From Meiothermus granaticius NBRC 107808 (lineage in GTDB: Bacteria; Deinococcota; Deinococci; Deinococcales; Thermaceae), in NCBI RefSeq assembly GCF_003574355.1, contig NZ_QWLB01000007.1, positions 1 to 64,000 on the forward strand: a stretch of DNA of 64,000 bases, given 5' to 3'. A program made the position numbers and the translations under genes. Positions 8,773 to 19,921 of this stretch are shown here, one piece after another (within the stretch, counting starts at the first letter, position 1; each line of letters begins with the position of its first letter). The notes beneath the pieces are model-generated. The model worked only from the letters and a program-made list of their open reading frames with translations, was not told the origin of the DNA and did no database searches.

Positions 8773-10014
8773 ATGAACCACCGGTGGCTTTTAGTGTTTG
8801 GCCTCAGCATTGGGTTGATCGGGGTTCCCTCGGCCCTGGCCCAGCGCACCCTCGAGTTCGTCACCACCAACCTGCAGACCTTCGCCGATTTTTTTAATCC
8901 CCTGATGGAGCGCTTCCAGAAGGCCAATCCCGGCCTGAGCCTGAAGTGGACGGACCTGCCCCAGAATGCCATCCAGCAGAAGATTTTGGCCGGGGTCGCA
9001 ACGGGAAACCCACCGGATGCCGTCCAGATGAACTCCGATCAGATCCTGGTGCTGGCGCAGCAGGGAGCCCTGCTGCCCCTCAACGAGCTGCTCCCCCCTG
9101 AAACCTTCAAGCTCTACCAAAAGCCTTCGCTGGAGGCGTTTACCTTTGAGGGCAAAATCTACGGCTTGCCAGACTATGCCAGCACCCGTATTGTGGCCTT
9201 CAACACCGAGATTTTGAGGAAGGCCGGGCTCGACCCCAGCAACCCCCCCAAGACCATTCCGGGGGTTATTGAGTGGGCCAAAACCATTAAGGACAAAACC
9301 GGGATCTATGGCTTCGCTCCGCTGATCTCGGGGGTGGATTTCCTCAAAACCTTCCAGGAGGCCGGGCTGCCGATCTTTGACGAAAAGCGGCGAAAGGCGG
9401 TGTTCAATAGCCCTGCCCACGTGGCCCTCCTGCAGCAGTATGTGGATCTGCGCAAAAAGGACTACTTCCCCGAGGATGTGATGCGCCGGGGGTTTACTGC
9501 AGCCTACGAGCTATACACCGCGGGAAAGCTGGGGATTATCATCATCGGCCCGCAGTTCATGCCTCGGCTCGAGAAGGATAACAACGCCGTTTGGAAGGTG
9601 ACCACCGTAGCGCCTCATCCGGTGGGGGCGGGGCAGGTGGTGCAGGCCAGCACCTTTGCCTATGCTGTGCCCAAGGGGGTGCGCGACCCCAAAGCCGCGG
9701 CTGCGCTCGCGGCCTGGCTCACCGATGACCAAAACCAACTCCTTTTCTCCAAGCGCACCGAGACCACCTTTCCCACCACCGTCAAGGCGGCTCAAGACCC
9801 ATACTTCAGCTCGGGTGGGGGCGACCTCAACGCCCAGGCCCGTCTGGCGGCGGCCAAGACCATGCGCCTGGGGCGCGATCTCAGCGTCTCGGTGCCCAAC
9901 TCAGCGGCTTTGAACAAGGTGTTCAAGGACAACCTCGAGGCGGCCATCTTCGGGCAAAAATCCGCCAAACAAGCCCTGGACGACATTGTGAAGTTCTGGA
10001 ATGCCAACCTGTGA
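8773..10014 (+). CDS. ABC sugar transporter, substrate-binding protein (family 1)
   Basis: A 413-residue exported protein with a clear signal peptide (basic start, hydrophobic core, cleavage near ALAQ). The mature part has the features of extracellular solute-binding family 1 (UgpB/MalE-like): an N-terminal segment FVTTNLQTFADFF, the hinge region PDAVQMNSDQI, and IYGLPDYASTRIVAFNTE. It is the first gene of an operon with two sugar permeases and a GH20 hexosaminidase, so N-acetylated amino sugars or their oligomers are the likely ligands; this is inference from neighbours. AGGAGG precedes the ATG by 3 nt. Confidence 0.88.
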   Translation: MNHRWLLVFGLSIGLIGVPSALAQRTLEFVTTNLQTFADFFNPLMERFQKANPGLSLKWTDLPQNAIQQKILAGVATGNPPDAVQMNSDQILVLAQQGALLPLNELLPPETFKLYQKPSLEAFTFEGKIYGLPDYASTRIVAFNTEILRKAGLDPSNPPKTIPGVIEWAKTIKDKTGIYGFAPLISGVDFLKTFQEAGLPIFDEKRRKAVFNSPAHVALLQQYVDLRKKDYFPEDVMRRGFTAAYELYTAGKLGIIIIGPQFMPRLEKDNNAVWKVTTVAPHPVGAGQVVQASTFAYAVPKGVRDPKAAAALAAWLTDDQNQLLFSKRTETTFPTTVKAAQDPYFSSGGGDLNAQARLAAAKTMRLGRDLSVSVPNSAALNKVFKDNLEAAIFGQKSAKQALDDIVKFWNANL

Positions 10015-10021
10015 GGTAGAG

Positions 10022-12067
10022 GTGCCCCGCGCATTGCGAAGCGTTGGTCTGGTGTTTTTGGGGGTATGGGTGGGGCTGGGGGCGTGGGCCCAGTCCCTGC
10101 CGATGGCCTCTGCCCCCGACGTGTACCAAGCCGCTCCTCCAGGGGCGATTCTGCCTCCCCCACAGGAGGCCCGCTACGGGCCTGGGGTGCTGGGGCTCGA
10201 GGGGTTATCCCTACAGCGCATCGGCAGCGCTCCCGAACTCGGCTGGGCCGTCCGCGACCTCAACTCGGAGATCCAAACCCGGCTGGGCTTCACCCTGTCC
10301 TCGGTGCCCCGCGACAAACCCCTGCGCATCGGCACCCTACAAGACCCCGATCTGGCCGCTGAAGCCCATTCCCGCAACCTCCTGCCCGACCGGCCCGAGG
10401 GGTACGGGCTGTGGGTAGACGCCCAGGGGGCGGCGGTGGTGGGGTACGACCCACTGGGGGCCTACCGGGGGATCCAAACCCTGCGCCAACTGCTGACCCC
10501 CACCGGATTTCGCTTTGCCCAGATCCGCGACTGGCCGCAATTGCCCTTGCGGATGGCGATGATCTACCTTGATAAAGACTCCCCTACGGTCAACAATGCC
10601 TTGATTCCCCTTCTGGCCAAGTATAAGTTTAGCCACCTGCTGGTGATGTGCGACTATGTGCAGTGGAACTCCACCCGCAACCTCTGGCATCCCAGCGGGG
10701 CCTCCAGGGCTGAGGCCGAGCGGGTGGCCCAGCTCATCCGCGAGTATGGGATGGAGCCGATTCCGCTGATCGAGACCTTAGGGCATGCCGGGTGGATGTT
10801 TTATGGCGGGCAGAACCGAGACCTTTGGGCTGACCCTGAGGCCCAAACCCCCTATGCCTACGACCCGCTCAACCCGCGCACCTACCAAGTGCTGCTGCCG
10901 GTGCTGAGCGAGGCGGTGGAGGTGTTCCGGCCTAAGTATGTCCATATTGGCCATGACGAGGTGGCCAACGTTAACCGTTTCCCTGCCACCCCCCAGGGCC
11001 TCGAGGCGGGGCTGCCCAAGCTCTTTGTAGAGGACACTCTGCGGCTGTACACCCACCTCAAGGGCCTGGGGGTGGGCACCATGATCTGGCATGATGTGGC
11101 CTTTGGCGAGGCTTATGGTGGGCAGATTGCTCCGCTGCTGCCCAAAGACATCCTGGTGACCTACTGGAACTACAGCCCTGCCACGGATTACCCGGCCCTC
11201 GGCGCGATTCGTGGGCAGGGCTTCGCGGTGGTCGGCAGCTCTTGGTACGAGCCGGGCAATGCCCAGAGCATGGCCCAGGCCGTGCTGAGGGCTGGGGGGG
11301 TGGGCTTATTGCAGACACGCTGGTCGGGGTATTTTGGCAACCTGAGCCTGCTGGGAGGTGAGGCGCGGCAGGGCTTGGCCTATCTGGGTGCGGCCAGCAG
11401 TGCTTGGAACCCCCTGGCGCCTGTCCCAGAGGATCTTCAGGCCCGTTACCGCGAGGCCTGGCGACCCGCCCCCTACACCCCCATCTCGGGTTGGCTGGTA
11501 GACCTGAGCCGGCTCGCCACCCGTAAGCTCAGCGACCCAGACGGGACCGGCTGGTTGGGGCGGGGACCTGATACCGATCTCTCCAACCTCCCCACCGGGG
11601 TACAGCGCTTCGGCGGGTATAGCTTTGCCCTCTCCAGGGCCCTCATGCTCAAGGGCTCCCGTGCGGGAACGGAGGATCTGCCGCAGACCCTGACCCTGCC
11701 CCTGGGGGTGGGGGCCAAGGCGATCGCCTTTCTACAGACCACCGGGTTTATCAGCAGCGTGCCCAAGGATGTGGTGGGGGCCTACACCTTTACTTATGCC
11801 GATGGAACCCGCCTGCGGCGGCCGCTCGAGTATGGCCGCCACCTGGTCTCCTGGACCGACGTAAGCGCCACCTCTTTGGAGTTGATCCCTGCCTGGCGAG
11901 GCAAGACCCCCAATGGTCTGGAGGTGGGCTTAAACACCTGGGTCTGGGTGAACCCCTATCCCGATAAGGTGATTCAAAGCATTACCCTCGAGAGCAGCGG
12001 CGGCCCGGCCAACCCGGTGCTGCTGGGCTTGAGCCTGTTGGATGGCGTACCGCCGGAGGCTCGGTGA
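10022..12067 (+). CDS. Beta-N-acetylhexosaminidase, glycoside hydrolase family 20
   Basis: From the GTG at 10022 the protein is about 681 residues with a signal peptide ending near AWAQ; this start has GAGG 5 nt upstream, whereas the ATG at 10001 has no ribosome site and overlaps the previous gene. Residues ~60-170 form the GH20 N-terminal domain. The catalytic barrel follows, with the acid/base pair in HIGHDEV (Asp-Glu). A ~200-residue C-terminal beta-rich extension follows the barrel. Placement between the binding protein and the permeases suggests it trims chito-oligosaccharides or glycan chains outside the membrane before uptake. The next gene's GTG overlaps its stop by 4 bases. Confidence 0.85.
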   Translation: MPRALRSVGLVFLGVWVGLGAWAQSLPMASAPDVYQAAPPGAILPPPQEARYGPGVLGLEGLSLQRIGSAPELGWAVRDLNSEIQTRLGFTLSSVPRDKPLRIGTLQDPDLAAEAHSRNLLPDRPEGYGLWVDAQGAAVVGYDPLGAYRGIQTLRQLLTPTGFRFAQIRDWPQLPLRMAMIYLDKDSPTVNNALIPLLAKYKFSHLLVMCDYVQWNSTRNLWHPSGASRAEAERVAQLIREYGMEPIPLIETLGHAGWMFYGGQNRDLWADPEAQTPYAYDPLNPRTYQVLLPVLSEAVEVFRPKYVHIGHDEVANVNRFPATPQGLEAGLPKLFVEDTLRLYTHLKGLGVGTMIWHDVAFGEAYGGQIAPLLPKDILVTYWNYSPATDYPALGAIRGQGFAVVGSSWYEPGNAQSMAQAVLRAGGVGLLQTRWSGYFGNLSLLGGEARQGLAYLGAASSAWNPLAPVPEDLQARYREAWRPAPYTPISGWLVDLSRLATRKLSDPDGTGWLGRGPDTDLSNLPTGVQRFGGYSFALSRALMLKGSRAGTEDLPQTLTLPLGVGAKAIAFLQTTGFISSVPKDVVGAYTFTYADGTRLRRPLEYGRHLVSWTDVSATSLELIPAWRGKTPNGLEVGLNTWVWVNPYPDKVIQSITLESSGGPANPVLLGLSLLDGVPPEAR

Positions 12068-12990
12068 ACCTGGGGGGCCAGAGGAATCCGCGATGGGCTC
12101 GCACCCTGCTCATCGCCTATGGTTTCATGTTGCCGCTGCTGGGGGTGAAAGCGGTCTATACCTTTTGGCCGATTCTCTTCGGCACCTACCTGGCCTTCAC
12201 CGAGTACAACCTTATCAGCCCACCCAGGTGGGTGGGGCTGCGGAACTTCGAGGAACTCTTCGGGGTTGGGGCGTTTGGGGGTCGGGGCCCCGACCGCGAT
12301 TTCTGGTATGGCCTGATCAACTCGCTCAAGTACGTGCTGGTGGTCCCCCTGATTCAGATCCTCTCGATCGGCCTGGCCATGCTGGTGAACCGCCAGATCC
12401 CCCTGATTGGCCTCTTTCGTACCGCCTACTATGTGCCGGTGGTGACGAGTTTTGCGGTGGTGGGGTTGATGTGGGGGTGGATGTACAACGCCTTTGGGCC
12501 GGTGAACTTCATCCTGACCCGGCTGCACCTGTTGAATCCGGAAAACCCCAGCAGCCTGCTTTCCAACCCCGCAACCGCGCTCCTGGCGGTGATGTTTGTG
12601 ACCCTCTGGAAGGGCCTTGGGTACTACATGGTGCTCTATCTGGCGGGGTTGCAGAGCATAGACCGTAGCCTCGAGGAGGCCGCCCTCATGGATGGTGCGA
12701 GCCGGTGGCAGGTGTTCCGACACGTTACCCTGCCGGGGCTGCGCCCCACAATTTTGGTGTGCAGCCTACTTTCCACCATTAGCGCCATCAAGGTGTTTGA
12801 CGAGATCTTCGTGATGACCGGCGGTGGGCCCGCTGGAAGCACCTACACGGCGATGTTTTTCGTCTATAGTGCAGCGTTTCAAAACTTTCGCTACGGCTAC
12901 GCGGCTGCCGCGGGGTTGGTGGTGGCGGGGGTGAGCCTGGGGTTGGGGTTGTTGAACTTTCGGCTGACTCGAGGAGGTCAGGCCTCGTGA
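12064..12990 (+). CDS. ABC sugar transporter permease (MalF/UgpA type)
   Basis: A 308-residue inner-membrane protein with six to seven hydrophobic segments. The EAA loop that docks onto the ATPase reads EAALMDGASRWQVFRHVTLPGLRP, summarised here as EAALMDGAS then G-x9-LP, matching sugar permeases. GTG at 12064 overlaps the GH20 stop, giving translational coupling. It pairs with the following permease; no ATPase is present in the operon, so the UgpC-type ATPase encoded at 17288-18430 probably energises the complex. Confidence 0.88.
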   Translation: MNLGGQRNPRWARTLLIAYGFMLPLLGVKAVYTFWPILFGTYLAFTEYNLISPPRWVGLRNFEELFGVGAFGGRGPDRDFWYGLINSLKYVLVVPLIQILSIGLAMLVNRQIPLIGLFRTAYYVPVVTSFAVVGLMWGWMYNAFGPVNFILTRLHLLNPENPSSLLSNPATALLAVMFVTLWKGLGYYMVLYLAGLQSIDRSLEEAALMDGASRWQVFRHVTLPGLRPTILVCSLLSTISAIKVFDEIFVMTGGGPAGSTYTAMFFVYSAAFQNFRYGYAAAAGLVVAGVSLGLGLLNFRLTRGGQAS

Positions 12991-13865
12991 AGAACCTCGA
13001 GGCCTCCCGCGTCCGCCGCAAGCGCTGGCGGGCCGCCCTGACCAATCTTTTGGTGTATGCCGTGCTGATCGCGGTGGCTGTGGTTTCGCTCTACCCCTTT
13101 TTGTGGACCCTGGTGACCTCGCTCGAGACCCAGGGGGGCATCTTCGAGTTCCCCCCCAAACTGCTCCCGCAGGCCCCTTCCTGGCGCAACTACGCCGCGG
13201 TGCTCGAGCTGGTCCCCCTGGCCCGGCAGTTCTTAAACAGCCTGATCCTCAGCTTTTTTGGGGTTTTCCTGAGCGTGCTGTTTTGCACCCTGGCGGCCTA
13301 CCCGCTGGCCAAAATGGAGTTCCCAGGGCGCAATTTCATTTTCTACGCCATCCTGGCCACCTTGGTGCTGCCCAATGAGGCGGGGCTGATCGTCAACTAC
13401 GTGACCACCGCCAAGCTGGGGCTGTTAAAGCCCGAACTGGGGGCGGTTGGCCAGTTCGCCGCGATTATCCTGCCGGCCCTGCCCAGCACGGTGGGGCTGT
13501 TCCTGATGCGCCAGGCCTACCTCTCGGTGCCCTCGGAGCTGCTCGAGGCCGCCCGGATGGATGGGGCTTCTGAACTCCTGATCTGGCGGCGCATTATGCT
13601 GCCGCTGGCTATGCCGACCATTGCCGCGTTTGGCATCTTGCAGTTTGTGGCGATCTGGAACAGCTTCCTGTGGCCGGTGATCATTCTGCGTGACCGTGAG
13701 CTGTACCCGCTGGCCGCAGGGCTGCTGGATCTGGCGGGGACCTTCGCCACCAACACTCGAGCGATCTCGGCTGGGGCAGTGATTCAGATCATCCCGATCC
13801 TGATCCTCTTCTTTGTGTTTCAGCGCTACTTCATGCGGGGCTTGGAGGGGGCGGTCAAGGGATAA
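12987..13865 (+). CDS. ABC sugar transporter permease (MalG/UgpE type)
   Basis: A 292-residue partner permease with six predicted membrane helices and the EAA motif EAARMDGASELLIW. The GTG start overlaps the previous stop (GTGA), continuing the coupled operon. The N terminus begins with a short basic region before the first helix, as in MalG relatives. With the previous gene it forms the transmembrane channel of a CUT1-type carbohydrate importer. Confidence 0.88.
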   Translation: MKNLEASRVRRKRWRAALTNLLVYAVLIAVAVVSLYPFLWTLVTSLETQGGIFEFPPKLLPQAPSWRNYAAVLELVPLARQFLNSLILSFFGVFLSVLFCTLAAYPLAKMEFPGRNFIFYAILATLVLPNEAGLIVNYVTTAKLGLLKPELGAVGQFAAIILPALPSTVGLFLMRQAYLSVPSELLEAARMDGASELLIWRRIMLPLAMPTIAAFGILQFVAIWNSFLWPVIILRDRELYPLAAGLLDLAGTFATNTRAISAGAVIQIIPILILFFVFQRYFMRGLEGAVKG

Positions 13866-13875
13866 CCTAAGAGCC

Positions 13876-15252
13876 ATGGAGACCATCAGTCTGCCCATCC
13901 ACACCGAGCCCAGGCACTGGGAGGTCCTGGTGGTGGGGGGGGGTACTGCTGGGGCTATGGCGGCCATCTCCGCGGCCCGGGCCGGGGCCCGGACCCTGGT
14001 GGTGGAAGCCCTGGGCGCTTTGGGGGGCACCGGAACCAACGCCCAGGTCACCCCGCTGATGCGCAACGTGAGCGGTGGGGTCAACCTCAACCAAGGCCTG
14101 ACCAACCAACTCAAACGGCGGTTGCGCGAACGTGAAGATGGGGCCATCGATCCGGGGGGGAACGACAACTGGTTCAACCCCGAGGGGATGAAGTATGTGC
14201 TCGAGCAGATGCTGCTCGAGGCGGGGGGGGAAGTCCTCTACCACACCCATTTCGTGGCGCCGGAGCTGGAGGGCCAGCGGGTTCGGGCCATCGTTGTGCA
14301 CAACAAAAACGGGCTGGTGCGGTTGCAGGCCCATACCTTTATTGACGCTACCGGGGACGCCGACCTGGCGGTGCGGGCGGGTGCCCCTTTTCAGGCCGGG
14401 GATGAGACCGGGCTGCATCAGGCCTTGAGCCTGCGCTTTTTGCTGGGGGGCGTGGATACCGAGCGGCTGAGCGCTTTTTTGCGGCGGTGGGGTCAGCCGC
14501 AAGGGAGCCCGCAGTTCATGCATTTTTGGATGGTTTGGGACAAAGGCTCGAGCCTGGAGCCGCTGTTTCGCCAAGGGGTGGCGGAGGGGTTGCTGTGGGA
14601 GCGGGATGGGGACTACTTTCAGGGCTTCAGCGTGCCGGGTATGCCGGGGGTGATCAGCTTTAACTGCCCCCGCCTGGCCGCCGAACTCAACGATGGGGCC
14701 GAGGCCTGGACGCTCTCGCGGGCTCAGGTAGACGGCAGGGCCGCGATTGAGCGGCTGATTCGCTTCTTGCAAAAGTACTTTGAGGGGTGTGAGCGGTCTT
14801 TCCTGGCCAGCTACGCCCCGATGGTGGGTGTGCGCGAGACCCGGCGGATTGTGGGGGAATACCTCTTGAGCCTCGAGGACATCCTCTACTGCCGGACCTT
14901 CCCCGACGCCATCTGCCGCAACCACTACCCTGTGGATATCCACACCCCCAGAGGGCAGAAATTGCTTCATGAGCGCTCGGGTAACCTGCCCTATTTTGCG
15001 CCGGATGCCTACCATGAGATTCCCTACCGCAGCTTGATTCCCCTTGGCCTGTCCAACGTGCTGGTGCCGGGGCGCTGCGCCAGCGCCACCTTCGAGGCCC
15101 AGTCGGCGATTCGGGTGCAGCAAAACTGCCACAGCATGGGCGAGGCGGCGGGCCTGGCGGCGGCCTGGTGCGCACAGGAGGGGCTCGAGGTGCGGGGGGT
15201 GGATGGGGTCAAGCTGCGCGGGGCCCTGCGGGCTCTGGGGGCCTACCTTTAG
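13876..15252 (+). CDS. FAD-dependent oxidoreductase (PF12831-like)
   Basis: A 458-residue protein whose N terminus contains the dinucleotide-binding motif VVGGGTAGAMAAISAARAG followed by EALGALGGTGT, and FIDATGDADLA in the middle, both characteristic of the FAD_oxidored family (PF12831). The C-terminal GRCASATFEAQSAIRVQQNC segment completes the FAD site. No signal peptide is present. It starts 10 nt after the second permease gene and is the last gene of the amino-sugar import operon. This family often sits in polysaccharide-utilisation loci but has no settled reaction; oxidation of an imported sugar derivative is an inference. It converges with the acyl-CoA synthetase gene, sharing 4 bases. 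Confidence 0.8.
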   Translation: METISLPIHTEPRHWEVLVVGGGTAGAMAAISAARAGARTLVVEALGALGGTGTNAQVTPLMRNVSGGVNLNQGLTNQLKRRLREREDGAIDPGGNDNWFNPEGMKYVLEQMLLEAGGEVLYHTHFVAPELEGQRVRAIVVHNKNGLVRLQAHTFIDATGDADLAVRAGAPFQAGDETGLHQALSLRFLLGGVDTERLSAFLRRWGQPQGSPQFMHFWMVWDKGSSLEPLFRQGVAEGLLWERDGDYFQGFSVPGMPGVISFNCPRLAAELNDGAEAWTLSRAQVDGRAAIERLIRFLQKYFEGCERSFLASYAPMVGVRETRRIVGEYLLSLEDILYCRTFPDAICRNHYPVDIHTPRGQKLLHERSGNLPYFAPDAYHEIPYRSLIPLGLSNVLVPGRCASATFEAQSAIRVQQNCHSMGEAAGLAAAWCAQEGLEVRGVDGVKLRGALRALGAYL

Positions 15253-17189
15253 CTCCCGGAGGATCGTCGGTGCTGCGCGATGCCCTCGAGGGCTTGGGGG
15301 TTTTCTAAGGCCGAGAGGTCTCCGGGGGCTTGCCCTAAAAAGGCTGCGCGGATCACCCGGCGCATCACCTTGGCATTGCGGGTTTTGGGGAGATCGGCCA
15401 CAAAAAGCAGCCGCTCCGGCTTAAGGGCCTTGCCCAGCGCATGGGTAATCTCCTCGGTGATGGCCTGCTCCAGGGCAGGGCTGGGGGTATGCTCAGGCTT
15501 GAGCACCACAAACACCACCACCGCTTCCCCTTTGACCTCGTGGGGTATCCCGATGGCCGCGGCCTCCTTCACGGCTGGGTGGCCTACGGCTGCGCTCTCG
15601 TACTCGGCTGGCCCCACCCGTTTCCCCGCTACCTTGAGGGTGTCGTCGCTGCGGCCCTGGATGAACCAATGCCCATCCTCATCCAGCAGAGCCCAGTCCC
15701 CATGAACCCAGGCGTTGGGAAAGCGGCTCCAGTAGGTCTCGAGGTAGCGCTCAGGGGCTCTCCAAAAGCCTTTGGTCTGGCCCGGCCAGGGGGCCAGGAT
15801 GGCCAGCTCCCCCACCTCACCCCGCACGGGGTTCCCTTCGGCATCGAGCACCTCGGCCCGCATCCCCGGAATTGCGGTGTTGAACCCCATGGGCTTGATG
15901 GGCCGCCAGGGGGTGCACCCCAGGATCCCTCCCCCGATCTCGGTGCCCCCGGAGTAGTTGATGATGGGCAGCCGGCCCTTCCCCACGGTGTGGAAAAACC
16001 ACAGGTAGGGCTCGAGGTTCCAGGGTTCACCGGTTGAACCCAGAACCCGCAGCCTCGAGAGATCATGCTGCTGGACGGGGGATGGACCCTGCGGCAGCAG
16101 GGCCCGCACCAGCGTGGGGGAGAGGCCCAGGTGGGTTATGCTGTGCCGCTCGCACAGGGCCCACAACCGGTCGGGGCCCGGGTAGTCCGGCGCCCCCTCG
16201 TAGAGCACCACCGTGGCCCCCACCGTAAGCCCCCCCAAGATGGCCCAGGGGCCCATCATCCAGCCCAGATCGGTGAACCAGAAGAGCCGGTCACCGACGC
16301 GTAAATCAAAACACTGGGCCAGGTCCTGGGCGGCCTTGAGGGGAAATCCGGCGTGGTAGTGCACGGTTCCCTTGGGTTTGCCGGTGGTGCCCGAGGTATA
16401 GAGCAGCATGAAGGGCTCCATGCTGTCGCAGGGGATGGGGACAGGCCCAGGAGAAGAGGAGCCGGGGCCCTCACCCCAGGCCACCTCGCCCGCAGCCAAA
16501 GGAACATCGCCGAAGCGGCGGATCACCAGCAGGGTTTTTACGCTGGGAGCCAGCTTGGCAGCGGCTCGAGCCTGTTCGAGCAAGGCCACCCTCGAGCCCC
16601 GCCGGTAAAACCCATCGGCGGTGATCAGCAGCCTGGCCTCGGCATCGTTCAGCCGGGTAGCCGCGGCCTCAGCCGCATAACCGGAGAAGATGGGCACCAC
16701 CATGGCCCCTAAAGCCGCCACTGCCAGCACAGCCACCGCGGTTTCGGGCAGCATTGGGAGGAAGAGCCCTACCCGGTCGCCCGGACGGATCCCCAGCGCG
16801 CTCAGATCGCGCTGGGCTGCTTGAATTGCCTCGGCCAGCTCGGCAAAGCTCAGGCTGCGCTGGCGGCCCTCTTCCCCTTCCCAAATGAGGGCCGGGGCTT
16901 CCGGGCGTTCGCGCAGGTGGCGAAACACCGCATTGTGGGTGAGATTGAGCTGGCCCCCCACAAACCACTGGGGCCACTGAGGTCCCTCGGGGGTTTCTAA
17001 GACGGCGGAATAGGGCCTACTGAACTCTACCCCCAGCAGCTCGAGCGTCGCTTCCCAAAAGGCCGCGGGGTGATCCAGGCTATACGCGTAGAGGGCTTCA
17101 TAGCTGTTTAGCTTGAGGCGCTGGAGCAGGGCTTCAACATGGCTACCCCGTTGGTAGGCCTCGCTTGGAAACCAGACCGGCTCATGCAT
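15249..17189 (-). CDS. Acetyl-CoA synthetase-like AMP-forming acyl-CoA ligase
   Basis: A 646-residue member of the ANL superfamily. It has the P-loop-like motif YTSGTTGKPKG (with an HYHAG extension typical of acetyl/propionyl-CoA synthetases), the GDRLFWFTDLGWMMG core, WVHGDWA, the hinge region QGRSDDTLK, and the catalytic Lys in TRNAKVMRR near the C terminus. The N-terminal cap domain resembles Acs. Activation of acetate, propionate or acetoacetate via acyl-AMP is likely; the exact acid is not resolvable. It is a single gene with the ATG at 17189 and a non-coding gap upstream that holds the terminator of ugpC. Confidence 0.82.
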   Translation of the reverse strand: MHEPVWFPSEAYQRGSHVEALLQRLKLNSYEALYAYSLDHPAAFWEATLELLGVEFSRPYSAVLETPEGPQWPQWFVGGQLNLTHNAVFRHLRERPEAPALIWEGEEGRQRSLSFAELAEAIQAAQRDLSALGIRPGDRVGLFLPMLPETAVAVLAVAALGAMVVPIFSGYAAEAAATRLNDAEARLLITADGFYRRGSRVALLEQARAAAKLAPSVKTLLVIRRFGDVPLAAGEVAWGEGPGSSSPGPVPIPCDSMEPFMLLYTSGTTGKPKGTVHYHAGFPLKAAQDLAQCFDLRVGDRLFWFTDLGWMMGPWAILGGLTVGATVVLYEGAPDYPGPDRLWALCERHSITHLGLSPTLVRALLPQGPSPVQQHDLSRLRVLGSTGEPWNLEPYLWFFHTVGKGRLPIINYSGGTEIGGGILGCTPWRPIKPMGFNTAIPGMRAEVLDAEGNPVRGEVGELAILAPWPGQTKGFWRAPERYLETYWSRFPNAWVHGDWALLDEDGHWFIQGRSDDTLKVAGKRVGPAEYESAAVGHPAVKEAAAIGIPHEVKGEAVVVFVVLKPEHTPSPALEQAITEEITHALGKALKPERLLFVADLPKTRNAKVMRRVIRAAFLGQAPGDLSALENPQALEGIAQHRRSSGS

Positions 17190-17245
17190 AAGGGTGGCCT
17201 TAGTCTAACCCAAAGCCCACGCCGAGGAGTTGGGCCGCAGCGAAT

Positions 17246-17273
17246 AAAAAAAGGCGGGCCACTGGGCCCGCCC
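17246..17273 (-). terminator. Rho-independent terminator of the ugpC gene
   Basis: On the minus strand the hairpin GGCGGGCC-CAGT-GGCCCGCC (17273-17253) is followed by a run of seven T. It lies 15 nt beyond the ugpC stop codon and is the strongest classical terminator in the window. Confidence 0.85.
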
Positions 17274-17287
17274 ATAAAGATACCAGG

Positions 17288-18430
<1,143 letters not shown>

Positions 18431-18512
18431 TTGGCCCTCCTTGGGCAGTACCCGCTTCCCGCGCTGTGAGTCCTGAGGCAGGCCCATCGGGGAGTGCTAG
18501 GGGTACGGAATC

Positions 18513-18542
18513 AGTCTAAGCAGTGGGGCCATGAGGAATCAA
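18513..18542 (-). promoter_or_regulatory. Promoter of ugpC
   Basis: Reading leftward, TTGATT (18542-18537) and TAGACT (18518-18513) are separated by 18 nt. Transcription would start near 18506, giving a leader of about 75 nt before the AAGGAGGG site. Confidence 0.5.
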
Positions 18543-18565
18543 TAGCTGACCCAACAAGCGGTGTG

Positions 18566-19843
<1,278 letters not shown>

Positions 19844-19852
19844 AGCGGTACG

Positions 19853-19881
19853 AGCATAACAATGCAAAAGACCAAACGCAA
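19853..19881 (-). promoter_or_regulatory. Promoter of icd
   Basis: TTGCGT (19881-19876) and TATGCT (19858-19853) on the minus strand are spaced by 17 nt. The -10 box ends 9 nt before the ATG, leaving a leader of 2-3 nt. Confidence 0.6.
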
Positions 19882-19921
19882 AAGCTCGAGACCTCTGCTG
19901 AGTGGACCTCAAGCCCTCGAG

